From Clostridia bacterium (GTDB taxonomy: Bacteria; Bacillota; Clostridia; Oscillospirales; Acutalibacteraceae), in NCBI GenBank assembly GCA_017416765.1, contig JAFQBE010000022.1:1-60207 (forward strand): DNA of 60,207 nucleotides, given 5' to 3'. Positions within the stretch are counted from its first letter, which is position 1; each line of letters opens with the position of its first letter. A model generated the notes under the pieces. The model made no database searches and had not been told where the DNA came from. It worked only from the letters and a program-made list of their open reading frames with translations. This document shows positions 8,956 through 17,809 of the stretch, one piece after another. Both the position numbers and the translations under genes were made by a program.

Positions 8956-11059
8956 AAATTACTTTCCTTTCATAAAAAGCTTCTCGACCACCTTCAAGCG
9001 TATGTAAGCTTTCAGAGGTCCAACTTCTGACATCAGCAGCATCTTCTATGTTAGAGAGTTTATCGTTAAAGGGATTACCTGTATATGTGCGGTATTCTCC
9101 GTTTTCGTGTGTTCGAAATATTGATACATAGGGTAATGAGCGAACAGCAATATTTGCATTGTGAGTGGCAACAATTACAGCCTTATGTCTTTTAGCTAAT
9201 CCACAAATTTGTGGTCTGATTATTGAGTCAATATAAGAATTACCCATTCCTAGTTCTGGTTCATCTAAAAAATACGCATCTACATCTTCTCTTAAAAGAT
9301 TTTGTAAAAGCAATATACCCTTTTCGCCATTTGAAGGTGAATACTCATTATCATCTTCGGTGACAATTTGTTTTGATAAACCTAAGAAGGGTTTAACTGA
9401 ATCAATTTTTTGTTCGTCGCATATTGAGTTGAATTCGTCAATAATACCAGGCAATTCTTCACAAAAAATATTGTCGGATATTTTTTGAAGCAATTCTTTA
9501 ATCTGCTTTAGTGGTGTAATATTAACGCTAAACTCAGGTGATCTTGATTCGTTGCAAAGCATTCTGTACCGTTTTTGTACATATATTTTTCCTTTATTCT
9601 CAAGCTCACCTAATAGATCTTTTGTACACTGATCTTTTGACTCTATATTTTTTAAGATGTTTTTTACGGTTTGGCTGAGTCTTATTCTGTTCTGTGCCAA
9701 TTCATAAAACCCTGTGTTGGATGGTTTGGAAATTGAATTTGAGTTTTTGTCTGCAATTCTCTTAATTGTATTGATACTATAATTTGTAAGTTTTGAAGAA
9801 TAAATATCAATTAAATCATTGGAAAGCATTTTTTTGTTTCGAATAGCTAATTCAGATAAAAGATTTTCTAATTCAGACCTTTCTTCATTAGAAAAATATA
9901 AATCTAAATTAATTTTTTCGTATGCTTTTAGAAGGGACTTGATGTGTTTGAAATCAGAGGAATGTTCACCGTATTGGGCGGGGTCGGTCTCGTTAATTGA
10001 TGTTGCTTCCGTGATTTTCATTTTGCTTTTGTTTTTATTGTGATCTTTTGTTTTATACCATCCCAAATAACTTGAAAAAGAAGTGGGGGATGTTTCAATC
10101 CAATTCTGTAGAATTGAAAACTCGTTTCGGCAATCTTCAGCTTCAACTTTTGTTAAATCTCGATCCATATCGGTAGTTCTTAACAAAGCCTTAAATTCAT
10201 CGTCTTTTTCTGAACCAGTGTATTTTGAACATGACAAGCCTTGAGAAAGCAAGTCGATATATAAGGAATTAAGGATTTCGCTTTTTCCGGTTCCTTTTTG
10301 ACCAAAGATTATATTAACATCATTAAAAATTTTTAAAGGTATAGAAACTGACCTGTGTGGTTTGCCGGTAACTTCATATGATTGTTTTTGATTTAACAAT
10401 GTGTTAACGACAGCTTCATCTCTTTTAGATAACAAACAGAATTGAGAAAAGCTATCAACCGGAAGTTTTAATTCGGCAAACGTGGAATCTTCATAATTCT
10501 GCCAATCTTTAACATCGCTTCCAATTATTACGTTGTAATCGTGATTTGCAAAAACGCCCAAAGATCTGTTGTCGGCAGTTTCTCCAAACACTCGACTTGA
10601 ATCACCAATAAGAGAAACAAGTTTTTCGTGGTCATCAGTTGATATACCAGGCTTTTTGTGCAAGTGAGGAATATATATTATATCGCACTCATTGAGATTA
10701 TGATGAATTTCTTCGATTGATAATAAACAGTTTTCAATATTTTTGCCTTGGTACATTTGTTCAATTTTTGAACTGAACATTTCAACATTACTCGGGTTTG
10801 CGACTACAATAAGATGAAACTTGTTTCCATTGGAGCCTTGTGCATCAATTTCAATGCCAGGCCAAACTTGACAAAAATCTTTCACAGACTCTTTCAATTC
10901 GTTAAATTGTTCTAAATCAAACAAATTATGATTGGTTATTGCAAGTATTCTAACATCGGAATTAATAATTTTTTCTTTGAATACTTCAGAGGTGACATTT
11001 CTGCAATCTCCATCACCTTGTTTTGTGCTTTTAGTATGACAATGTAAATCGATTCTCAT
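8936..11059 (-). CDS. PHP domain-ABC/SMC-like ATPase fusion, candidate defence effector
   Basis: The protein has 707 aa. Residues 1-185 are a PHP phosphoesterase domain with a complete-looking ligand set: HCH at 6-8, H44, E70, H82, PHLH at 131-134 and D182. From about residue 235 follows an ATPase with Walker A GQKGTGKS (253-260), a signature-like SNGEKG, Walker B YFLDEPELG (Asp599/Glu600) and an H-loop ATH (His633). About 340 residues, much of it helical, separate Walker A from B, as in SMC/RecN-type ATPases. This layout resembles proteins annotated as TrlF-family AAA-like ATPases. A role as an ATP-gated nuclease or phosphoesterase against phage is inferred from the island context. The start has a CGAGGAA site. 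Confidence 0.85.
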   Translation of the reverse strand: MRIDLHCHTKSTKQGDGDCRNVTSEVFKEKIINSDVRILAITNHNLFDLEQFNELKESVKDFCQVWPGIEIDAQGSNGNKFHLIVVANPSNVEMFSSKIEQMYQGKNIENCLLSIEEIHHNLNECDIIYIPHLHKKPGISTDDHEKLVSLIGDSSRVFGETADNRSLGVFANHDYNVIIGSDVKDWQNYEDSTFAELKLPVDSFSQFCLLSKRDEAVVNTLLNQKQSYEVTGKPHRSVSIPLKIFNDVNIIFGQKGTGKSEILNSLYIDLLSQGLSCSKYTGSEKDDEFKALLRTTDMDRDLTKVEAEDCRNEFSILQNWIETSPTSFSSYLGWYKTKDHNKNKSKMKITEATSINETDPAQYGEHSSDFKHIKSLLKAYEKINLDLYFSNEERSELENLLSELAIRNKKMLSNDLIDIYSSKLTNYSINTIKRIADKNSNSISKPSNTGFYELAQNRIRLSQTVKNILKNIESKDQCTKDLLGELENKGKIYVQKRYRMLCNESRSPEFSVNITPLKQIKELLQKISDNIFCEELPGIIDEFNSICDEQKIDSVKPFLGLSKQIVTEDDNEYSPSNGEKGILLLQNLLREDVDAYFLDEPELGMGNSYIDSIIRPQICGLAKRHKAVIVATHNANIAVRSLPYVSIFRTHENGEYRTYTGNPFNDKLSNIEDAADVRSWTSESLHTLEGGREAFYERKVIYESNSN

Positions 11060-11116
11060 TTTATAATTCCTCGTTTGTTGGATTGTGTTTTGGATATTTT
11101 AAACATATTTTGTTGA

Positions 11117-12574
11117 TTAAAAAGGCAAGTTAAAGTAATGAACCGTTTTGATTATTTCTAATTCATCTATAAAATCTTCTGATGCATTAAAAAGTAAATC
11201 TTTTAAAGAACAACAGAGCGTATATTCCCTTGCGTTTCCATGGGAGGTCCAATCACTTTCATAAACGAAACGATTATGAATAAATAAGTTTAGGCAACTT
11301 CCATAATTTGAAGAAAGAGTAGAATCAAGGCTATGTTTTTCTTCCCATTTTTTAATATCTTCTATCTGTCCCGCTGCCATCCATCTATCCCCGAACACAT
11401 CAATTTTTTCATCCACAATGTACGAAATAAAAAGTTTTATGTGGTCATCGAATCCTTGCTCTTCCCACATTTTATTAAATCTTAACGAACTTAAGTCAGT
11501 GTGTTGTTCAATAGTTGGTTGTAACTCATTAATAATTTTTGCAGAATTTGAAGAATATTCTCTGAATATATCAGTACTTAATTCAAGTGTTTCATCAGCA
11601 ACACTCCCATTGCCTAATGTGGATAATAAATCAAAACCATTATCAACATTAATATTATATATTTCCATATCCTGCAACCAATTAAGAACAGTCTTCTTGC
11701 TTACTTTACGAACTTGCTTTGAAATTATGTAGTATAATACAATGCGTTCATCATCAGTAGTGATATCCCACGAAACCCTATCATCAGTGGGTGGTTCTTG
11801 AACTCGAGAAGAAATCAGCTCTTGATATTTGTTTATAAGTTTACGAGTTTCTGCAGTTACAGTACCGGCCTTTGCTTGTTCTGAAGAAGTAACCTCACAA
11901 GCGGTATCGTAAATATATGCAAGATCATCAGCATTGTCTAAGCGTCTGATTTTATAATCATCATTCAGAAAACCGATCATATCAGTTGGTTGAATTTCTG
12001 GAAGTGCGATAGGTATTACCGGAACATCTTGAAACCAAAGGATGCCTGCTTCGTTAAGACAATAAGCACTTTTATAGTAGTCGTTTGACAGAACAGCTAT
12101 ATTTAGACAGCTGTTTTTCATTGTTTCCTTTACTTCTACTGATATTTTTTCTTTCACATCATTTCCCGGAAGTGAAGAGCAAAAGATTTTCTCTCTTTGA
12201 ATACCGGTAGCTATAAAGAAATCAAATAAGGCATCGGCTATAGGAGCATCAGTTGAGCGATGGCTTATAAATATTTTTGAGTGATTTGATATATTCAAAT
12301 TGGTTTGCTCCCTCTCTGCTTCGTATTCCTTTAATTGCTCGCTGTATGTTCGAGCGCAATTGTTTATAGTTACATAATATGGAACATTATCAGCCCATTT
12401 AACATTAATATAACCTAACTCTCTTAATTCTCGAATAATCCCACGAAGTTCTTCATCTTCTTTTTTTGAAACACCTTCAAATCGCTTGCGGAGCATTTCG
12501 GAAGGATTTTCAGCGGATAATATTTCATCAAGAAGATGTTTGGAATTTGAAGGTAGTTTTTTGAAATATGTCAT
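11117..12574 (-). CDS. TIR-domain protein with flanking helix-turn-helix regions
   Basis: The protein has 485 aa. Residues 1-75 look like a winged helix (ELRGIIRELRELGYINVKW). Residues about 98-228 are a TIR domain that starts at SKIFISHRSTD and contains YCLNEAG with the putative NADase glutamate E175. Residues about 265-330 may hold a second helix-turn-helix (VSKKTVLNWLQDMEIYNI). The C-terminal part is unassigned. Many bacterial TIR domains cleave NAD+ or make signalling nucleotides from it during phage infection. Here that is inference. The gene lies 30 bp after the HhH protein gene and 57 bp before the PHP-ATPase gene. Its ribosome site is weak, which may keep expression low. Confidence 0.83.
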   Translation of the reverse strand: MTYFKKLPSNSKHLLDEILSAENPSEMLRKRFEGVSKKEDEELRGIIRELRELGYINVKWADNVPYYVTINNCARTYSEQLKEYEAEREQTNLNISNHSKIFISHRSTDAPIADALFDFFIATGIQREKIFCSSLPGNDVKEKISVEVKETMKNSCLNIAVLSNDYYKSAYCLNEAGILWFQDVPVIPIALPEIQPTDMIGFLNDDYKIRRLDNADDLAYIYDTACEVTSSEQAKAGTVTAETRKLINKYQELISSRVQEPPTDDRVSWDITTDDERIVLYYIISKQVRKVSKKTVLNWLQDMEIYNINVDNGFDLLSTLGNGSVADETLELSTDIFREYSSNSAKIINELQPTIEQHTDLSSLRFNKMWEEQGFDDHIKLFISYIVDEKIDVFGDRWMAAGQIEDIKKWEEKHSLDSTLSSNYGSCLNLFIHNRFVYESDWTSHGNAREYTLCCSLKDLLFNASEDFIDELEIIKTVHYFNLPF

Positions 12575-12604
12575 TTTATTTCAGCTCGCTTAATTTATGA
12601 ATTA

Positions 12605-13684
12605 TTAAAAGCTCTCGGGAACAAGAGCGAGTTTATTAATTGACTCATGTACTCTAACGAGGGAGTCATAGACTGCTAATACATCTTCAGAATCCCAAGT
12701 GCGCAGAGAATTTGCGTCAATTACACCCGCACTTTCGCTTATGATTTTTGCAAGCTGTTCTTCATCGGCAACGGCAACAACTGCTTGAACTGCGGCGTTG
12801 CTCTGTGCTTTCTTGAGATTAAGAATAAGGCTATCAATTGAACCTTTAGACTGAACCTCAAACACATAAATAGCCTTTCCCATATTGCCAATCTTAGCTT
12901 CCCAAACGGCATCTACAACTGCACCGGTAGTAATCTTAACCTCAGAACGGCTGTCAAATCCGAGCAATTCGCCAATGGCAACCAACTTTTCCTTAATTTC
13001 ATCGTGGAGAGATTTTGAATCCTTTACGGTAACAGGTTTCTTGGTTTCGGGGGCAGCAGAGACTATGGGAGACTTCTTTTCGGCAAGAGGTAAGATCTCA
13101 TCCCACATAAAGTAATCCACTGCCAAAAGGTCATAGTCATCCGCACCGGCTTTTTTAAGTTCTGCGGCGATCTCTTTTGCAATAGCGCAAACTTCAGCAT
13201 ATTTCTTTCCGGTGTACTGATAGTTATATTTCGGCATATCGGGGATATCAAGATAGCCATAGCAAAGAATAGTCGTTTTATTAAAGATTACGTATTCCTG
13301 CGGGTTAGCGTATGTAAGCAACTCACTAATGGTTGCAGGTCCCATACCCTTAATGGACTTCAAGAATACATCCCAACGTTTTTCAATTGAGCTTGTACCA
13401 TAGAGCAATTCAGCTAATTGCTTTTTAAGCGTGGCAAAACCGTTGTCGGCAATGAGTTTGTCGACAACATATTTTTTATTGCCCCAGATGAGCATAGACC
13501 ACAGCTTGCTGATATACTCTAAGAACTCTTCCTCAGTCATGGCAATAAGCTTGTCCTTAGTGAATGACTGATAATAGTCCTTGCGTTCCTTACGTTCAGC
13601 CCAATTTTCTTCGTAATATGCTGCATTAGACTTCTTTTTCTTTGTAAACTCAGCTATTGCTGAATTAAGTTTTTGTGTATTCAT
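12605..13684 (-). CDS. HhH plus PD-(D/E)XK-like protein in restriction operon
   Basis: The protein has 359 aa and two apparent parts. Around residues 105-145 is a helix-hairpin-helix-like segment (IKGMGPATISELL). After a Pro/Lys linker near 205-222, the C-terminal part has VVDAVWEAK with D258 and YVFEVQSKG with E276, Q278 and K280, the spacing of a PD-(D/E)XK nuclease core with an E-x-Q variant. I recognise no exact family. It sits 12 bp after the specificity subunit gene and 30 bp before the TIR gene. It may be an extra nuclease or DNA-recognition part of the restriction system, or the first gene of the defence set behind it. AAGGAGT precedes the ATG. Confidence 0.7.
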   Translation of the reverse strand: MNTQKLNSAIAEFTKKKKSNAAYYEENWAERKERKDYYQSFTKDKLIAMTEEEFLEYISKLWSMLIWGNKKYVVDKLIADNGFATLKKQLAELLYGTSSIEKRWDVFLKSIKGMGPATISELLTYANPQEYVIFNKTTILCYGYLDIPDMPKYNYQYTGKKYAEVCAIAKEIAAELKKAGADDYDLLAVDYFMWDEILPLAEKKSPIVSAAPETKKPVTVKDSKSLHDEIKEKLVAIGELLGFDSRSEVKITTGAVVDAVWEAKIGNMGKAIYVFEVQSKGSIDSLILNLKKAQSNAAVQAVVAVADEEQLAKIISESAGVIDANSLRTWDSEDVLAVYDSLVRVHESINKLALVPESF

Positions 13685-13696
13685 AGTAGTTACTCC

Positions 13697-14821
13697 TTAT
13701 TTACAGGATACAACTTCTTTTGTCGCTTTGATCTTTGCATCACTGTACTTAACAACATCTTTTATGGCTAATTTCTTGATTGCAGATATAAAAGTATCCA
13801 TAAACGCAAAATCAATTTTGCCATTCTTTTCGGGCAACCTAATTTCCTTATGTTTTACAACATTCCATCCACCCAATTTGTTCTTGTAGGAGTAAATCGG
13901 GAGATCTGTCACTTTGTTGATACACATAACCATAAACAAATATTGGTTAGGTGTAGGTTTGTTCTCTGCCAATTTCCATTGGATAGCATAAGAGTCCGAA
14001 AGAACGGTAAAATCTCTTGACTGATAATAAGCTCTGTAAACATCGCTGTTAGAAGGAAGCGAAATCACGTTGCTTATGACAGTTGCTCCTGATTTGGGAG
14101 CATAATAATTCAATCCTTGATTTTGGAAACTTGATGTAAGACAAGGAAGCACATAATCATCAGTCGGCTGCTTTGGTAGTTCCTTCGCCTTGTACGGTAA
14201 TTTCTTTGTCGTTACCTTTTCAAAAAGATTACCTACAATATATGTACCCCAATTATCGTCGCCAAGCTCAGTAAATCTTTCAAGAACATTAAGCTCTTCT
14301 TCCGACAATTCGTAATTATCGAATCCGCTTGCTTTTAAGTAAGCGGATAGCTCAGCTATCCGCTGAGCTTCCAGCTCAGCTATAAAGGATTCCATAAAAT
14401 CAAAGTCGATTTCACCATCTTTATAAGGTAGTCGTATTGACTTTGTTTTTATCTTTTCCCACGAACACATATTATCAAAACCAAACTCATTGCTCAAATA
14501 GGAAAAAGAGTTTGCTAAAAATAGCCCTTGTCTCTCGGTAATGCTGAAATTTGCCGCTAAAGAAAATACTCTAGCATGTGTCACCATCTTATAATCAAAC
14601 TGACGGTAAAACGCATTTCCAAACATATCAACGGTTATGGTGTTTTTCTTAAATATTTTAGCATTAACATCAGATTTTCCTAAAACACCATTATTAGACA
14701 AACCAGCAGTAATAACATATTCGCCTTTACCGTTTATATGGATCTTTTGGATGTCAAAATCTCCATTTTGACTTGTAAATAAATCTCCAAGCGTATATTC
14801 GCCCCACTTAACCGCTTGCAA
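13697..14821 (-). CDS. Specificity subunit of BcgI-like type IIB restriction system
   Basis: This DNA-recognition subunit has two target recognition domains of similar design. Each begins like WGxYxxGxLF (residues about 6-15 and 215-225) and ends like IRLPxKxGxIDFxFM followed by a helix (about 150-185 and 328-360). A 374-aa protein of this layout fits the B subunit of type IIB enzymes or a type I HsdS. It should pair with the fused nuclease-methylase encoded just upstream. The start is uncertain. The first canonical start is TTG at 14821 with no ribosome site, yet the reading frame stays open upstream, and preceding codons (Leu-Asn-Lys-Lys) look like a usual N-terminus whose first codon is CTT instead of ATG. 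Confidence 0.83.
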   Translation of the reverse strand: MQAVKWGEYTLGDLFTSQNGDFDIQKIHINGKGEYVITAGLSNNGVLGKSDVNAKIFKKNTITVDMFGNAFYRQFDYKMVTHARVFSLAANFSITERQGLFLANSFSYLSNEFGFDNMCSWEKIKTKSIRLPYKDGEIDFDFMESFIAELEAQRIAELSAYLKASGFDNYELSEEELNVLERFTELGDDNWGTYIVGNLFEKVTTKKLPYKAKELPKQPTDDYVLPCLTSSFQNQGLNYYAPKSGATVISNVISLPSNSDVYRAYYQSRDFTVLSDSYAIQWKLAENKPTPNQYLFMVMCINKVTDLPIYSYKNKLGGWNVVKHKEIRLPEKNGKIDFAFMDTFISAIKKLAIKDVVKYSDAKIKATKEVVSCK

Positions 14822-14841
14822 TTTTTTATTAAGTGAGGCAT

Positions 14842-16890
14842 TTATTTTCCCAGGCGGTCATCCTCCAAAGATTCATTCTTTAAAAGTGTTGCTACTTCCC
14901 AAGCAAGATAGTCATTAATTGTCTTTTTAAAATCATCTAAGGAAGGTGTTGTATCAATAGGCGCAGTTTGGTTCCAATCATTACCGTTTTCAGGATCAAT
15001 GTGTCCCTCATAATATTCTTTTTCAGTAAAAATATTAAGTTTTGTTTTTCCAAAACGCACAAGATCTACAACTTCCTGATAGCGTTCTTTAGCTCTATCG
15101 GTGTCAAATAGATTTTTACTTGCTTTTTTACGGTCAGAACGAGTGTAACCATCATTTGAAAAATCAATAAACTTAACAACATCGTCGTTTTGATGAGCTT
15201 CGCCTACTCGGAAAACATATACATTAGTTTGTACACTTGATTTACCGATAAACAGGTCTATCGGCATTCTAATGCTTGCAAGAAGTGTGCTGTGTGTCAA
15301 GATGCTCTTATTATATTCTGTTGCTTTGCCAGATCCGGCTGAGTTTTGAATGATAATTGCTGCATATCCCTTTTCCATCATAGAAAGAGCTTTTTCGACA
15401 AATATCATTCCGTTGCCTTCGGCAGAGTACGGAGGATTCAAAACGAAAGCATCTGCGGGGAACTTTTCGTCAGTCTTACCAAATCCATAGTGTCCGTCAA
15501 AGTTCAAGGAGTCTTTGTTCAAAATGTTTGAGCTACCGTCACCCATCATAATCATATTAAGAACAGCAAGCATATAAACATTTGAAAGGATTTCTAAACC
15601 GAGCAACTGATTAGCTTTAATTTCTGCTTGTTTGATAGCTAATTTTTCAGGAGATTTTATTGTATTTTTGGCATCTATCAGCATTTCATTCATAGCCGCA
15701 ACAAGCAAACCTGCCGAACCCGTTGCAAAGTCCCATACGTAAGAGTCTTTATTAACTCTTGCAAGACGGCACAAAAGAGTTGCGACGTAAGACGGGGTTA
15801 GTACAACATCATTAAGCTGATCTTGTGTGAAGCCGAGCCAAGAATACATTTCATTGAACAGCTTGCCAGTAAAATCAGTTGTTAAGCCAATTTTATAATA
15901 AATACCAAGGTCATCAACGATTTTTATAAATACACGCTTGAGCTGGCTCTCGCCATCTTCAACCTTATTTATATTATCAGTAGTAAGCGTATTTTGAAGG
16001 GTTCTCACAATCAAATCTTTCTTATCTTTAGGAAGCTTTTTGGCATTAAGGAAAGAATTAATTTTTCGAATCATAATATCGCCGTCTCTGTCGCCTTCTT
16101 CGTCAGAAGATTTCAACTCAGCTTTGGTCAACGGATATACTTTATTGTCAACATCGCCGAGAGTTGCCATAATAGAAGCGGCAACAAGATAAACACGGTC
16201 ATTTTCACTAAGTCCTTTTTCGCTCTTGAAAATATCATTATTGAGCTTTACGAGGCTTGCCGTAATTTCTTGTTCTCTACGTTCCTTTAATTTTTCAATT
16301 TCTTCTTGTGGGAGAGACAACTGTTTTACTTTTTCAATAAAAGCAGAAAAATGCTCCTTTTTAAGGAAAGAAAGGTCAGTATAATCAGCAACCTTCTGCC
16401 CAACACCAAAGTTGCTCTTAGAAACATAATAAACGCCAATTTGATGTATAATCTTTCCGTCTGCTGCCTTATGTCCGGTAACGCCAATAGCAATAACATC
16501 TGTATAGCTTGTATAATGCAATACGGCATTTGCGTAATGAACAGCGCCATTTACAGCATAAGAGTTGATGTTAGCAAAGTCGGGCTGATTCTTCGAGGTT
16601 TTGTTGGCGACGTTCCCTTCATCATCCAGTTTAACGAGCTTATCTTTATATCCTTTGTACTCGATAAGGATAGGATAATCTTTGCCGTCATTGGCTTTTA
16701 AAATCAGCTTAGCGTCGGGGCGATTACCACCTTTACCACCGTTCTTAGAAAAATAATCATTGAGAGCTTGGTCAATCTCCGTATTTAAAGACTCCTGCTC
16801 CAATTTATAATCTACTTTATATGATTTGAGCCAACCGTTTACTAAATCGGCAATATTAGGCTCGATAGACTGAACTAAATTTTTAGCCAT
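14842..16890 (-). CDS. Fused restriction nuclease-adenine methylase, BcgI-like type IIB
   Basis: The protein has 682 aa. The N-terminal part carries a PD-(D/E)XK-like core, PDAK (D59) followed by LIEYKG (E77, K79). The middle and C-terminal parts are an N6-adenine methyltransferase with motif I FATGSAG (about 388-394) and catalytic NPPY (485-488). The combination of nuclease and methylase in one chain plus a separate specificity subunit matches type IIB enzymes such as BcgI, which cut on both sides of their site. No separate HsdR gene is present nearby, which supports this over type I. Its ATG overlaps the preceding small gene by 8 bp, and a GGAGG site lies within that gene. Confidence 0.85.
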   Translation of the reverse strand: MAKNLVQSIEPNIADLVNGWLKSYKVDYKLEQESLNTEIDQALNDYFSKNGGKGGNRPDAKLILKANDGKDYPILIEYKGYKDKLVKLDDEGNVANKTSKNQPDFANINSYAVNGAVHYANAVLHYTSYTDVIAIGVTGHKAADGKIIHQIGVYYVSKSNFGVGQKVADYTDLSFLKKEHFSAFIEKVKQLSLPQEEIEKLKERREQEITASLVKLNNDIFKSEKGLSENDRVYLVAASIMATLGDVDNKVYPLTKAELKSSDEEGDRDGDIMIRKINSFLNAKKLPKDKKDLIVRTLQNTLTTDNINKVEDGESQLKRVFIKIVDDLGIYYKIGLTTDFTGKLFNEMYSWLGFTQDQLNDVVLTPSYVATLLCRLARVNKDSYVWDFATGSAGLLVAAMNEMLIDAKNTIKSPEKLAIKQAEIKANQLLGLEILSNVYMLAVLNMIMMGDGSSNILNKDSLNFDGHYGFGKTDEKFPADAFVLNPPYSAEGNGMIFVEKALSMMEKGYAAIIIQNSAGSGKATEYNKSILTHSTLLASIRMPIDLFIGKSSVQTNVYVFRVGEAHQNDDVVKFIDFSNDGYTRSDRKKASKNLFDTDRAKERYQEVVDLVRFGKTKLNIFTEKEYYEGHIDPENGNDWNQTAPIDTTPSLDDFKKTINDYLAWEVATLLKNESLEDDRLGK

Positions 16891-17194
16891 TTTCCTTATC
16901 CTCCAATTCTAACTTTGCAAGTTTTGCTTTTAGGAAATCTATTTGAAACTGCATATTCGCAATAATAAGATTGTCGTCGGCTTGATGAAGATCAACACTA
17001 CCGAATTGTACTTGTTTGGCAACGGTCGCTGTTGCCAATTCAATATCTGTAAATTGTATTGATTTTATTTTTTCGATTGCATTGTTGCGGTCAAGAAAAC
17101 CGGTCATTTGAAACTGATAAACGATATTTTCACGATCAGCAATATCCTTTGCAAGGGACAACTTATCATATTCTCTTTTAATTGAATTACCCAT
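16883..17194 (-). CDS. Small helical protein between Fic and restriction enzyme
   Basis: A 103-aa protein, mostly helical and charged, ending in a likely coiled coil (FLKAKLAKLELEDKE). I recognise no family. Its ATG overlaps the Fic stop codon (TAATG) and its stop overlaps the methylase start, so it is tightly coupled to both. It could be a partner of Fic or a small accessory of the restriction enzyme. The Fic protein has its own inhibitory motif, so a classical antitoxin is not required. It does not show the S-x-x-x-E-G motif of VbhA-type antitoxins. Confidence 0.7.
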   Translation of the reverse strand: MGNSIKREYDKLSLAKDIADRENIVYQFQMTGFLDRNNAIEKIKSIQFTDIELATATVAKQVQFGSVDLHQADDNLIIANMQFQIDFLKAKLAKLELEDKENG

Positions 17195-17799
17195 TATAGC
17201 TCCTCTGTCTTGAAGGTAGTATAACCCTCGTAATAGTAGCTATGGTCGATGCCTTTCATATAAACCTCACGGTCGTTGACCTTATCGGTTAAGGCGTTTT
17301 TGAGGATATGCTTGATTTCAATATCCTTAATTGGACTGCGTTCCATAGCAAGAAGATAATCTTCTTTGTCAACCTGACTCCAATCTACGACCATACCAAT
17401 CTCTTTTTTGAGAATACAGTCGAGCCAGATGCGGGTGCTTCTGCCGTTACCCTCACGGAAAGGGTGGGCGATATTCATTTCAACATACTTTTCAATGATT
17501 TCATCAAAGGTTGACTGCGGCATTTTATCAATATTATCGAGTGCCGCTTCAAGATACATTACAGGTGCAAAACGGAAGTTTCCTTTTGCGATATTAACTT
17601 TGCGGACTTTGCCGGCAAAAGTATAAATATCATCAAAGAGATATTGATGAATTGCTTTGAGAGATGCGAATTTGCCTGCTTCAAGTTTGTCGAGTGTACC
17701 GTTTTCAAAAAGCTCGATAGCCTTTTTCTTGCTTATTCTTTCTTCAGCTTCAGCAAGTTCGGGTGAGCTTGTAATTCCTAATTTATTTTCAAGAGCCAT
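17194..17799 (-). CDS. fic: Fic-domain AMP transferase, class III
   Basis: Fic proteins attach AMP to hydroxyl side chains of target proteins. The canonical motif HPFREGNGR is at residues 112-120, with catalytic His112. The C-terminus carries SYYYEG (187-192), the S-x-x-x-E-G inhibitory motif in the position known from class III Fic proteins such as Neisseria NmFic, which modifies DNA gyrase and topoisomerase IV. The whole sequence resembles NmFic as I recall it. The ATG at 17799 follows GAGGTG. The longer in-frame opening to 17883 runs into the regulator gene and is unlikely. It lies 10 bp after the XRE gene and overlaps the next gene by 1 bp. Its target here is unknown. Confidence 0.9.
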   Translation of the reverse strand: MALENKLGITSSPELAEAEERISKKKAIELFENGTLDKLEAGKFASLKAIHQYLFDDIYTFAGKVRKVNIAKGNFRFAPVMYLEAALDNIDKMPQSTFDEIIEKYVEMNIAHPFREGNGRSTRIWLDCILKKEIGMVVDWSQVDKEDYLLAMERSPIKDIEIKHILKNALTDKVNDREVYMKGIDHSYYYEGYTTFKTEEL

Positions 17800-17809
17800 T
17801 ATCCGCACC

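Noticed and set aside
14842-16890. Classical type I HsdM
   Set aside because: The N-terminal PDAK...EYKG nuclease core and absence of hsdR favour a fused type IIB enzyme.
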